Positions 35,505 through 44,490 of a stretch of DNA of 64,000 bases are shown one piece after another; within the stretch, counting starts at the first letter, position 1; the number at the start of each line of letters is the position of its first letter. The notes beneath the pieces were generated by a model, which was given only the letters and a program-made list of their open reading frames with translations, did not search any database and was not told the DNA's origin. Source of the stretch: Combretum micranthum (lineage: Eukaryota > Streptophyta > Magnoliopsida > Myrtales > Combretaceae); NCBI GenBank assembly GCA_024138025.1, contig JAMXBD010002772.1:100638-164637 (forward strand). Reading direction: 5' to 3'. The position numbers were made by a program, and so were the translations under genes.

Positions 35505-35626
35505 ATGGACATGGAAAGGAAGAAAGTGGTGTGTGTAACAGGAGCATCAGGCTACGTTGCATCTTGGTTAGTCAAGCTGCTAATTACATCATGGTTATAC
35601 TGTCAAAGCCACAGTTCGTGATCCAA
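35505..35626 (+). pseudogene. Reductase exon 1 (copy B)
   Basis: Starts [20 protein letters not shown], with a GxxGxxA dinucleotide-binding loop. After WLVKLLITS the frame must shift by one base to read [11 protein letters not shown], which is the conserved continuation of the family, so exon 1 carries a frameshift near 35600. A GT donor follows at 35627. Read without the shift it stops at TGA 35619-35621. Confidence 0.85.
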
Positions 35627-35973
35627 GTTAGTAGTTCATTTCCCTGTCTTCACTTTTCTCAACTTTTATTTATTTTTTAGTGTCTATGATATATCTTTGT
35701 TATCTGAATATCCAATTTCAAAACGATAACCAATCTTATTTAAAACTTGTATATATATTATTGTATAAGTTTAAATCTTTAGATTATGGACATAGTCATG
35801 GTAGTTTGCTTTTATGAATTATCATAGTACCATTGCAAGAGAACCCTTGTTACAATCAGACAGATAAATTAATTTAGTGGTTATGACTATTGACTAAGAA
35901 TATTTCAATTGGATATTTGCTAAGGAGTTTTTACTTTCTTTATTTTTTTTTTTTAATTTTTTAACATGTGAAG

Positions 35974-36143
35974 ATGGTCCTCATAAAACCAGACATTTGG
36001 TTGCTCTGAATGGAGCAAAGGAAAGACTTCAGTTGTTTAAAGCAAATTTGATGGAAGAGGGATCATTTGATTCTGTTGTCCATGGATGTGAAGGTGTCTT
36101 CCATACAGCATCCCCTTTACTTTTAACTCCACAAGATCTCAAG
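35974..36143 (+). pseudogene. Reductase exon 2
   Basis: The AG acceptor at 35972 joins exon 1 in phase ([11 protein letters not shown]). The frame is open: [19 protein letters not shown], then [20 protein letters not shown], ending QDLK before GT at 36144. These are conserved family segments. An inverted partial copy is at 11947-12061. Confidence 0.9.
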
Positions 36144-36547
36144 GTTCTTCTCTTATCCATCCGAATCTAGTGCCTATTTTCCTTGAAATAATACATAAAA
36201 CTGTTAAAAATTAAAATGTCGGAAAGAAGGTTTAATAATCAAACAAATTAAGCAAATTGTATTGTAGCTTAGTGATATCTCCTCTGATCTCTCAAGTGAG
36301 ATATACTAGATTTGAATCCCCACTCCTACATTATAATAGAAAAAAAAAAAAAAAAAGAAATCACACATATTGAATATATCAAGTTTTCATGTAGGGTTAA
36401 TGTTGCATTTAGTATCTAAAATTTTCCTTAATGCATAATTTACTATCGAAACATTAAAGTAGTAAATTTAACACTCTAAATTTCATGTTTATTAATACTA
36501 CTCCAACTAAGAAAACTAACTTAGTTTGCTGAGTTAGCACTTTCAAT

Positions 36548-36810
36548 TGTTGGTGTGAAGGACTCCTAGAAATTAGGAGTTTATGGATTGTCAATGAATA
36601 TCATTAATTAGGAGTTTATGATTGGTCAACGAATATCATTAATTAGGAGTTTATGATTATATTATAGGGTCAATGAATATCATTGCAAACAAAATCAATC
36701 GTCATTATAGCAAATTTGTATACCAAAAATAGGAGAGCTTGATTATGTGTAAATACCCATTTATGTAGAAAAGAAAAAAAAACTTGAATATTTTTTTCTT
36801 ATTGAAAACA
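36548..36810 (+). mobile_element. copia 5' LTR
   Basis: A 263-bp LTR. It has an internal direct repeat, GAATATCATTAATTAGGAGT, in units of about 34-38 bp near 36570-36690. The TATA position reads TGTAAATA (36748-36755), while the 3' LTR has TATAAATA, so this promoter copy has lost its consensus. Confidence 0.9.
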
Positions 36811-36822
36811 TGGTATCAGAGC
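36811..36822 (+). promoter_or_regulatory. copia primer binding site (initiator Met)
   Basis: TGGTATCAGAGC directly follows the LTR end and is fully complementary to the 3' end of plant initiator tRNA-Met in this 12-base span. Confidence 0.95.
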
Positions 36823-36888
36823 AAGTTTTCAATTCCCATCCTCTTTTATACAGACAACACTGAAGCAAATAACATCATATAACATTGA

Positions 36889-38010
36889 TATGGCTGGTGA
36901 AGATTTGCAGTCACCAGAAACCTCTGAAATCTCTTCTTCATCTATCTTGTCAGAACTCACTACTAAAATGACGGAAATCCTATCTAAGAATTCCGATACA
37001 ACCTCAACAATGGACATAGCCACTGCTCCAATGTGAATTAAATTAGATGGGACCAACTATGGACTGTGGCCTCAAGTGGTGGAGATGTACATCACTGGCA
37101 AAGACAAATTGGGTCATATCAATGGTGATCTGCCCCAACCTGCAACGATAGATCTAACCTTCCGAAAATGGTGTACTGATGATGCCATAGTGAAAGGATG
37201 GCTCATTAACTCCATGGACCCATCATCGATTGGGAATTTCATCAGATTTCCTATGGCAAAAATGGTATGGGATGCCATAGCAACAACTTATTTTGATGGG
37301 AGTGATGTCTTTCAAGTATATGACCTTCGACGTAAAGTATCATGGCTAAAGCAAGTAGGTGGTTCATTGGAAAAATATTACAACAGTCTACAAGGATTAT
37401 GGAGAGAGATTGACTTTTGACGGCCAAATCCTATGCAGTGCCAAGCTGATATTCAGCATTATAACAACATGTTGCAGGAAGATCGAGTTTACATATTCTT
37501 GGATGGCCTGGATGACCAACTAGACAACATTCATAGAGATATTCTGTAGATGCAACCATTCCCCATAATGGAGCAAGCTTATACCCATGTTCGACGAGAA
37601 GCGGTGCGACAAGCAGTCATGATAGGAACTTCAATAGAAGAATCATTAGGTTCCGTATTTACGTCAAAGAGTTTGAGGACTATAACTCCTTCGATAGCTT
37701 CCCCTCATAATAGAAAATCAAATTTCTCTTCTAAAAAGAATGCATCTGATGGACTGAAATGCTCTCATTGCAGAGGGATTAAACATACCTAGGAGACCTA
37801 TTTTAAAATCCATGGGTATCCTGAATGGTGGCATGAATTACAATCAAAGAAAAAGCACAATGTTGAAGGAACTAATGACACAGGCAAGAATGAACAGATG
37901 ACTAGAGGTCAAGGTGCAGTTGCCATAAGTGATATGACTCTTTCCTTAATTCCAGCTCAAGCTCACAATGTTAGCACCACTGAAATTCATAAACCAGTCA
38001 CAGGTATGAA
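36889..38010 (+). pseudogene. copia gag
   Basis: Starts MAGEDLQSPETSEIS. After a stop in the next segment it continues with IKLDGTNYGLWPQVVEMYI and the 37076-37420 frame (WLINSMDPSSIGNF, WDAIATTYFDGSD), a UBN2-type copia gag. The 37550-37792 frame ends in the zinc knuckle CSHCRGIKHT, followed by a TAG (37790) and Tyr at the position of the last cysteine (37799-37801). Four in-frame stops in total separate the pieces. Confidence 0.85.
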
Positions 38011-38423
38011 TCTACATGAATTTAAAATTGACAATGCTCATGGCCAATGGATTTCTTAACACAGGAGCCTCTGACCATATGGCCTATGATGAAAATGATA
38101 TCTCCCAAAGATCCAAGCCTAGAAGAACCAACATTACAAATGCCAATGGAAAAATTTCCCTAGTAACAAGGGTTGGCACAGTAATAGTGGTACATAATAT
38201 GCCATTATCCAATACTCTTCTTGTTCCATCTCTTTCTCACAAATTAGTATATGTGAGTCAACTTACCAAAGATTTGAATTGTGTTGCAATTATTTATCCT
38301 AATTATTTGATGGATGTAAAGATTAGTAAAGCATGTCACACCGCTCATCAAAATATGTCCAAGGAAGAGCAAGTTTGGCTTTGGCATCATTGGTTAGGTC
38401 ATCCGTCATTTGGATATTTTTAA
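38011..38423 (+). pseudogene. copia protease and pre-integrase zinc region
   Basis: The frame reads GFLNTGASDHMAYDEND. The catalytic aspartate of the copia protease triad Asp-Thr-Gly is replaced by Asn (AAC, 38058-38060). Downstream conserved words are NTLLVPSLSHKLVYVSQLTKD and VWLWHHWLGHPSF, the pre-integrase HHCC start. The last two cysteines follow after a stop as CGTC near 38476. Confidence 0.9.
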
Positions 38424-39300
38424 AATGTACTTTCAGATTTATTTTTAGATATAGCAATTTCTCAATTTAAATGTGGAACTTGTATTTTTGTGAAAAGCCA
38501 TCAGACCACTTATCCTTTGAGTTTTAATAAAAGTACCATTCCTTTTTCCTTAATCTATAATGATGTGTGGGGACCATCCCCAAAACCTAAAATGCATGGC
38601 TATCGATGGTTTGTGATTTTTGTTGATGATTGCACACGGATGATGTGGTTGTATTTGTTGAAACATAAGGATGAGCTTTTCAATATCTTTCAGTCCTTTT
38701 ATAACATGGTTTGTACATAATACTCCACCAAATTACAGGTTCTTCGTTTCGATAATGGCGGAGAATATGTCAACATGCAATTTAATGACTTTTTTCGTCA
38801 ACATGGAATGATTCATGAGAAATCATGTTCACATACTCCCCAACAAAATGGAGTGGCCAAACAGAAAAATCGGCATATTCTTGAGATTGCTAGAGCTCTT
38901 CTTATTGGGGCTAATATGACTGGGCATTATTGGGTAGAGGCAATTATGCATGCAATTTGTGTTATCAACAGGATGCCAATGAAAGTTCTTGAAATGAAAA
39001 CTCCTCTTCAAACATTATCTCATTTTGTAACACTGCCCTAAATCTTGATGACGCCACTACGCGTGTTTGGGTGTATTCTATTTGTTCATGTCCAAAAGGA
39101 TCAACACGCAAAAATCGATCCTCGTGCTGTGAGGTGCATTTTCTTAGGCTATGGCCTACACCAAAAAGGATATCGCTGCTTCGATCCCACACATAAGCGA
39201 CCATATGTTACTATGGATGCCACATTTTTTGAAACTGAAATATTCTTTATTGCTAAGCTCTCCACTCCACCTCGTCAGGGGAGAATTCTAGTGAAGAGGT
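38424..39300 (+). pseudogene. copia integrase core
   Basis: Frames 38490-38720, 38775-39041 and 39045-39302 together give an integrase. YNDVWGPSP carries the first Asp, VLRFDNGGEYVN the second Asp (after a stop at 38718). QQNGVAKQKNRHI has Lys (38859-38861) at the third catalytic position, where the family has Glu. The C-terminal part LRVFGCILFVHV, RAVRCIFLGYGLHQKGYRCF is conserved. The enzyme would be inactive. Confidence 0.9.
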
Positions 39301-39689
39301 GAATTGGATGAGATATGAGTGGCCATGCTTTAATGAATATGAATTCAGAATGAGTCAGAGACAACTTCCTCAAATGATGATGTGCCCCCTTCTTCTCCAA
39401 CAACCACTAGTCCATCTCCTGAGAATATCACTAAGGTAAGTTCTCCATCAACCCCTATTGATCATCAACCCCTAAAGATACTGTTTCTTCTATCCCTGGC
39501 TATAGATTACCTTACAGGCATAATCGTGGTGTGCCCCCAAGACGATACTCTCCTAAGATGGAAGAACGATGATCCAAATATCCTATTGCCAATTACATGT
39601 CCACCGGATTACTATCTGAATCTTTGAAAAGCTTTACAAAATCTCTCATCTCATCACATTCCCACTAATGCAGAAGAGGCATTATAGGA

Positions 39690-40529
39690 CCCTAGATGGA
39701 CTCAAGCCATGAAGGAAGAGATGAAGGCCTTGTTGAAAAATAAAACATGGATTCTTGCTACATTACTAGAAGGGAAAAAGACAGTAGGGTGCAAATGGGT
39801 GTTTTCATTAAATACAAAGTAGATGGATCTGTTGAAAGGTACAAAGCTAGAGTGGTTGCCAAGGGTTATACACAAACATATGGAGTTGATTATCAAGAAA
39901 CCTTCTCTCCAGTGGCAAAATTGAACACAATCGGAGTTTTATTGTCCTTTGCAGCAAATCTTGACTGGCCTTTACATCAATTTGATGTAAAAAATGCCTC
40001 TCTCCATGGTGACTTTGAAGAAGAAATTTATATGGATATCCCTCCTAGATATGTGGCAGACTCTGACAATAAGGTCATTTGCAAGTTACAGAGAACTTCA
40101 TATGGGTTAAAACAGTCACCTTGAGCTTGGTTTGGAAGATTGGGTGTTACAATGAAGAAATATGGCTATCGACAAAGTAACTCTGACCACACTTTATTCT
40201 TGAAACACCAACAAGGCAAGACTATAGCTCTAATCGTCTATGTTGACGATATAATCATTACAAGAGACGATATAGATGAGATAGCAAAACTTCAATCTCA
40301 GTTGACATCAGAATTTGAAATGAAGAATTTGGGAGGACTCAAATACTTCTTGGGGATTGAAGTTTCTAGATCTAATCAAAGGATATTTCTTTCTCAGCGG
40401 AAATATGTGCTTGATTTATTAACTAAAGTCGGGTTATTGGACTGCAAACCAGCTGATGTACCCATAATTCAAAATCACCGACTTGGAGAATACTCAAATC
40501 AAGTGCCAACAAACAAAGGAAGATACTAG
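39690..40529 (+). pseudogene. copia reverse transcriptase
   Basis: One reading frame from about 39747 to 40529, interrupted only by TGA at 40122: [53 protein letters not shown]-stop-AWF, YVDDIIITRDD (catalytic YVDD at 40239-40250), LGGLKYFLGIEVSRS. The TGA lies where the family has Arg (CGA-type codon). A TAG at 40527 stands where Gln is usual. Everything needed for RT apart from these stops is present. Confidence 0.93.
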
Positions 40530-41190
40530 AGGCTAGTTGGTAAGTTGATCTATTTATCTCATACTGACCTAACATTGCTTATGCAGTCATGCAGTTAGCC
40601 AATTTATGCATTGCCCTAGCGAAGATCATATGAATGCGGTCATTCAGATTCTTCGATATCTAAAATCATCGCCTAGTAAAGGCATTTTGTTCTCTAAGAA
40701 TAGTCATCTAAATATTGAAAGGTATACAGATGCGGATTAGGCTAGAAATATTTTAAATAGAAAGTCAACTTTAAGTTATTTCACATTTGTCGGTGGGGAT
40801 CTTGTTACATGGAGAACTAAGAAGAAGAAGGTAGTGGCATTATCAAGCGTGGAAGCAGAATTTAGAGAAATGGCAAAAGGGTTATGTGAACTTCTTTGGT
40901 CTAGAAATTTGTTGTCTAAGATTGGATTTCCTCCTAAATGCGAGATGGATTTATTTTTCGATAACAAAGCAACTATTGATATTTCTCATAATCCGGTACA
41001 CCATGATCGAACTAAGCATGTGGAGGTTGATCGACTCTTCATCAAACAGAATCTTGAAGAAAAGACAATCCGGTTTCCTTTTGTGAAATCAGAAGACCAT
41101 TAGCAGATATCCTAACTAAAGCAGTATGTAGTAAGAATTTTCATAACTCACTTAATAAGTTGGGCATGATAGATATCTATGCACCAACTT
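40530..41190 (+). pseudogene. copia RNase H
   Basis: RLVGKLIYLSHT near 40530, a shift near 40565, then ILRYLKSSPSKGILF, ERYTDAD-stop (TAG 40738-40740 at the usual Trp), GGDLVTWRTKKKKVVALSS, VEAEFREMAKGLCELLW, FFDNKATIDISHNPVHHDRT and KHVEVDRLFIKQNL (40834-41103). These are the copia RNase H motifs in order. The frame ends at 41101 and is followed by degenerate tail sequence up to the PPT. Confidence 0.9.
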
Positions 41191-41199
41191 AAGGGGAAG
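41191..41199 (+). promoter_or_regulatory. copia polypurine tract
   Basis: AAGGGGAAG directly before the TGTT of the 3' LTR. Confidence 0.9.
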
Positions 41200-41470
41200 T
41201 GTTAGCGTAAAGGACTCCCAGAAATTAGTAGTTTATGGCTGGTTAATGAATATCATTAATTAAGAGTTTATGACTGGTCAATGAATATCATTAATTAGGA
41301 GTTTATGACTGTATTATAGGGTCAATGAATATCATTAGAAACGAAATTAATCGTCATTATAGCAAATTTGTATACCAAAAATAGGAGAGCTTGATTATGT
41401 ATAAATACCCATGTATGTAGAAAAGAAAAAATAAAAAAAAAACTAGAATATTTCTTTCTTATTGAAAACA
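41200..41470 (+). mobile_element. copia 3' LTR
   Basis: A 271-bp copy of 36548-36810. It keeps the TATA-type TATAAATA at 41400-41407. It differs from the 5' LTR at scattered positions and by a short A-rich insertion near 41430. LTR divergence means the insertion is not recent. Confidence 0.95.
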
Positions 41471-41823
41471 CCAATAAACGGAAAAGCGACACGTGTCAAG
41501 TAGTCAACAAAAAAACTATATAATTAGACAATTAAGTAAGTTGATTAGGCAATCAAGTAGATAAATTAACTCTCAACAATTTTAATATGTATGCTGATCT
41601 ACCAGCTTAATTGTCTAATTTTTTTTCATTTTTTTCCTAGCTATTTGATACGTGTCAATTCCCATTCACTTGAAGTGTCAAGTTAGCAATCAAAGTTAAC
41701 TATTAGTTGAGATAGTATTAATGATGGTAATAAACTGACTATTTTAAAGTTCAAGTTGTTAATTATAAATTTAGAGAAAATTTAAGTACCAAACATGACA
41801 TTAATCCTTTTGCTATATTGAAG

Positions 41824-42015
41824 GTAGAGTTACTTGATCCTGCGGTTAAGGGAAGTCTTAATGTTCTGGCCTCCTGTGCAAAGGTTTCTACAATTAATAG
41901 GGTGGTCATACCCTCTTCCATAGTTTCTTCTGCATACAACGGAAAGCCATTGACATCTGGTGTAGTTGTTGATGAGACTTGGTTTTCAAATCCAGTCTTT
42001 GCCGAGGAATCAAAG
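41824..42015 (+). pseudogene. Reductase exon 3
   Basis: After the AG acceptor (41822-41823) the frame is [20 protein letters not shown], then [33 protein letters not shown] and FAEESK, all conserved in cinnamoyl-CoA reductase-like proteins. The expected donor reads AAG/GCTCTT, so it would need a GC donor or is lost. The ATG just upstream at 41818 is not a true start. Confidence 0.9.
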
Positions 42016-42156
42016 GCTCTTTTTAAGTCTTCTAATAAAATCTATTGTTTTGCACTAACATTTTAAGAAAGTTATAGGTACCCCAAGAAACGTCTAGTGC
42101 ACTAGTTCAGATCATTCATTTACGCCCTTTTCTTTTCTTGTTCCTTTTGACGTCAG

Positions 42157-42313
42157 CTATGGTATGTTCTTTCGAAAACCTTAGCAGAGAAAGCTGCGTA
42201 CAAGTTTGCAAAAGAAAATGGTATTGATTTGGTAACTTCATCCCGGAGTGTACTAGGCCTCCTCTTACAGCCTGCAATGACTTTCAGTGTGGAAATGTTT
42301 TTGAATCTCATAA
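42157..42313 (+). pseudogene. Reductase exon 4 with catalytic YxxxK
   Basis: Following CAG at 42154-42156: [20 protein letters not shown], then [33 protein letters not shown]. Tyr and Lys of YVLSK are the SDR catalytic pair. The VTSSRSVLG segment departs from the conserved proline-rich NPxxV(I/L)GP motif. The end of the exon near ATAACAGT is approximate. Confidence 0.85.
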
Positions 42314-42865
42314 CAGTACATAACTGCAGCTAAGTTCAGAATAGACTGAACTAGAGTGATTTTTCCCTTTCCTTTTCCTTAAGCAGCTTATGTAGCCAAA
42401 CTCAACCCATTACATACGTTGTTCTCCAATCTTGCGTTAGTGTATTGATAAAGTATTGAGTGTTGTTGATTTCATGGAATACTTAGCCATCGGAGAAATT
42501 AGCTAAACTCAAGCAAATGTGCTCCTCATTCTGATATATTTACTTTAAATTCCAGGAAATGCTCAAGTTCTTGAGGATGTTGTGAATTTTTCATACAAAG
42601 TACGAGTCATGATCAATCCATTTAAAAATGCATTCAAATAGACTAATTCACTAGACCACAATATCTATATTGGCTCAAACCACCATAGTTTGAAGTTCTT
42701 CAATCTGTGCTATGTGATCTCGGGTCCGAACCTAATCATCCCATTGTTCTTTCCACTTTAGTAGTAGCAGTCTGTTCTTTTCTTTCAATGCATAAACCTT
42801 AAGTTACTTTCACTTAATACATTTACAAAAGGCGAAAATTAATTCTGTCACTTGCTAACTGCAAG
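42314..42865. other. Intron 4 of the reductase pseudogene
   Basis: Non-coding, T-rich, between exon 4 and the exon 5 remnant. No insertion or repeat recognised. Confidence 0.6.
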
Positions 42866-43063
42866 TGGTCGAACCTTCCCCAACGCCTCTCACAGATATG
42901 TGGATGTCAGAGACGGGCAGAGGCACATCTTAAAGCTTTGGAAACACCTTCAGCTAAGGGCTGGTGCTGCCTAGTTGCATTGTAGAAGTCTTGCACCATT
43001 CCGAGACATTGGCAATTTTACAAAAGCTTTATCCTGATCTCTCCCTTTCAAAAGTGAAATAAC
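42866..43063 (+). pseudogene. Reductase exon 5 remnant
   Basis: Reading with two single-base shifts gives SGRTFPNASHRYVDVRD, then EAHLKALETPSAKGWCCLV and VEVLHHSETLAILQKLYPDL. These align in order with the conserved C-terminal half of the family (FPN..., VxVxDVAxAH, YPxL). The shifts near 42915 and 42980 confirm decay. I find no further exon before 44490. Confidence 0.75.
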
Positions 43064-44490
43064 CTAATTTTACTACTTATTAAATTCTCATGCATATATT
43101 TTATTTGTTTTAGATAACAAATTTTATGAGCATGTGTGATTAATAGAATGAGCATGTGAAAGCTAATACATAGAATATGCTAGTGTTAGTATACGGTATA
43201 TGTGTTGTATTGATGCTTTTAAATATTGAAATATCTTAGTGTGGATAAATATAATGTCTATGAATTATAAGTGTAATGAAGTATATTAAAATTAGTTTAA
43301 AACAAGTTAAATATGTTTCATATATATTTCCAAACTTAGCTGAAAATTTTGGACAAAAACAAGCCCCAAATGCATTGATTCTTGGCCCAAAACAAGTCCA
43401 AACCCATGAAAATGAAGCCTTTCCACGCTGCCCCAAATGTCAAGATTTGGATAAGTATGAGCCCCATAATTTGTAGAAAACACTCCTCCAAAATCAAACC
43501 AAAATTCCATACGAATTTTCCTATCTTTTCCGAAACTTTCTTCCTTTGTCTCTTTAAATAATATCACCTAAACTCTTAGCAAGACAAGCTCTTAGGTCAA
43601 GTGTTTCTCAACAAGCCAAAGCTTCCTGAGGTAAGTTTATACTTGTTTTGAAAACTCATTTGCTTGTTTAAGTTTTTTTAAACATGTGAGTTTTGAGTTA
43701 CAATGAATATGCATGTTGAAATAGTTCTAAGGAATTCATGTGTTATTTGTATATGAGGTAGGATTTTGATGATATAGCAGTTTGATGATATGTGCTAAAT
43801 AGGTAACAAGTAGGGTTGCAGTGCATGAAGTTAGAAATGAGTAGGTTAAGATGTTTAGAGAAGGATAGATTGGCTTAATGAAGGTTGGATGATGATTTAT
43901 GTTTGAAATGATGGATATGAGTGTTTGATGATGTTGAAGTGAAGATATTGAGTGTTAAAAGAAGTTAGAATATATATAGGTTAAGGTTTTGTGTTGGAAA
44001 TGAGTTTGAAGGAAGTTTGAAAGTAAGAAATGTAGTAAAATTTATGTTTCTGAACAGGGGAGGTCTGCAACTTTTTTGAAAATATGTGCTGCAGTGTATG
44101 CCACCTCAATGCCACCAGTATAGGGGTCAGCATCGCCGGCATACACAGCAACACGACCGCTGTTAGGGGTATCTACGAGTGTGGACCAACCCCATGGAAC
44201 TCTCGGAAATTTTAATAAATTTGAGTTGGAGTCTACACTAGCTCAAAGCCATCGGCGTAGACCGCAACACTGTTGGCATTTGGTTAAACCCTGCTAGCGA
44301 TGGCAAGTGTAGAATTTTTGGTGCAGACTACACTGCCTTAACGCTACTAGTGTTGAAGGCCGGCGTATCCCCTACAGTTTTCCATTTTCAAAACTTCATC
44401 AAACCATTTCTTTAGCTTATTAATTTGTCTTGTGATGATTTTATAGGTTTGTATGAGTTTGTTAGATATATAAATGATATGTTATGTCCT
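43064..44490. other. Unassigned repeat-like stretch with CCGGC block
   Basis: No protein motif in the short open frames at about 43276-43567. A block at about 44090-44370 has GCCGGC-type words (ATCGCCGGCATACAC near 44131, ATCGGCGTAGACC near 44251, AAGGCCGGCGTATC near 44358) like those in the Athila and gypsy LTRs. It probably belongs to an old LTR, but no partner was found. Confidence 0.4.

Larger units (their letters stand above)
23823..35576. repeat. Long direct duplication, copy B
   Basis: Partner of 1-11939. The right edge of homology is inside reductase exon 1 (about 35576), where copy B continues into the gene but copy A is broken. The left edge cannot be set because copy A is cut by the window. 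Copy B is about 185 bp shorter over the shared stretch, largely through many 1-4 bp losses, notably across 24060-26800. Confidence 0.95.
36548..41470 (+). mobile_element. Ty1/copia element inserted in reductase intron 2
   Basis: A 4923-bp element with 5' LTR 36548-36810, PBS 36811-36822, gag, protease, integrase, RT, RNase H, PPT 41191-41199 and 3' LTR 41200-41470. The flanking 5-mers TCAAT (36543-36547) and CCAAT (41471-41475) differ in one base and look like the target duplication. LTRs start TGTT and end GAAAACA. Coding parts have many stops but are in order and nearly full length. It lies on the same strand as the gene. The lineage within copia is not certain. Confidence 0.95.
35505..43063 (+). 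pseudogene. Cinnamoyl-CoA reductase-like SDR gene, broken, with copia in intron 2
   Basis: Five exon-like blocks in order encode a plant NADPH-dependent SDR reductase of the cinnamoyl-CoA / dihydroflavonol / tetraketide-pyrone reductase group: exon 1 about 35505-35626, exon 2 35974-36143, exon 3 41824-42015, exon 4 42157 to about 42313, exon 5 about 42866-43063. Seen: the Rossmann motif [13 protein letters not shown], the EGVFHTASP motif, [11 protein letters not shown], and the catalytic YxxxK ([10 protein letters not shown]). Damage: a frameshift in exon 1 before [11 protein letters not shown], a missing GT donor after exon 3, a degraded segment in exon 4, two shifts in exon 5, and no clear C-terminal exon. 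A 4.9-kb copia sits in intron 2. Most likely a pseudogene. The exact substrate cannot be told. Confidence 0.9.

Noticed and set aside
41818..42066. 82-codon frame starting at ATG 41818 as a complete small gene
   Set aside because: The ATG lies before the splice acceptor. The frame is exon 3 of the reductase pseudogene and runs on past the donor by chance.
43276..43567. Overlapping open frames on both strands
   Set aside because: No motif, unusual composition or partner. They overlap on opposite strands in a non-coding repeat-like stretch.
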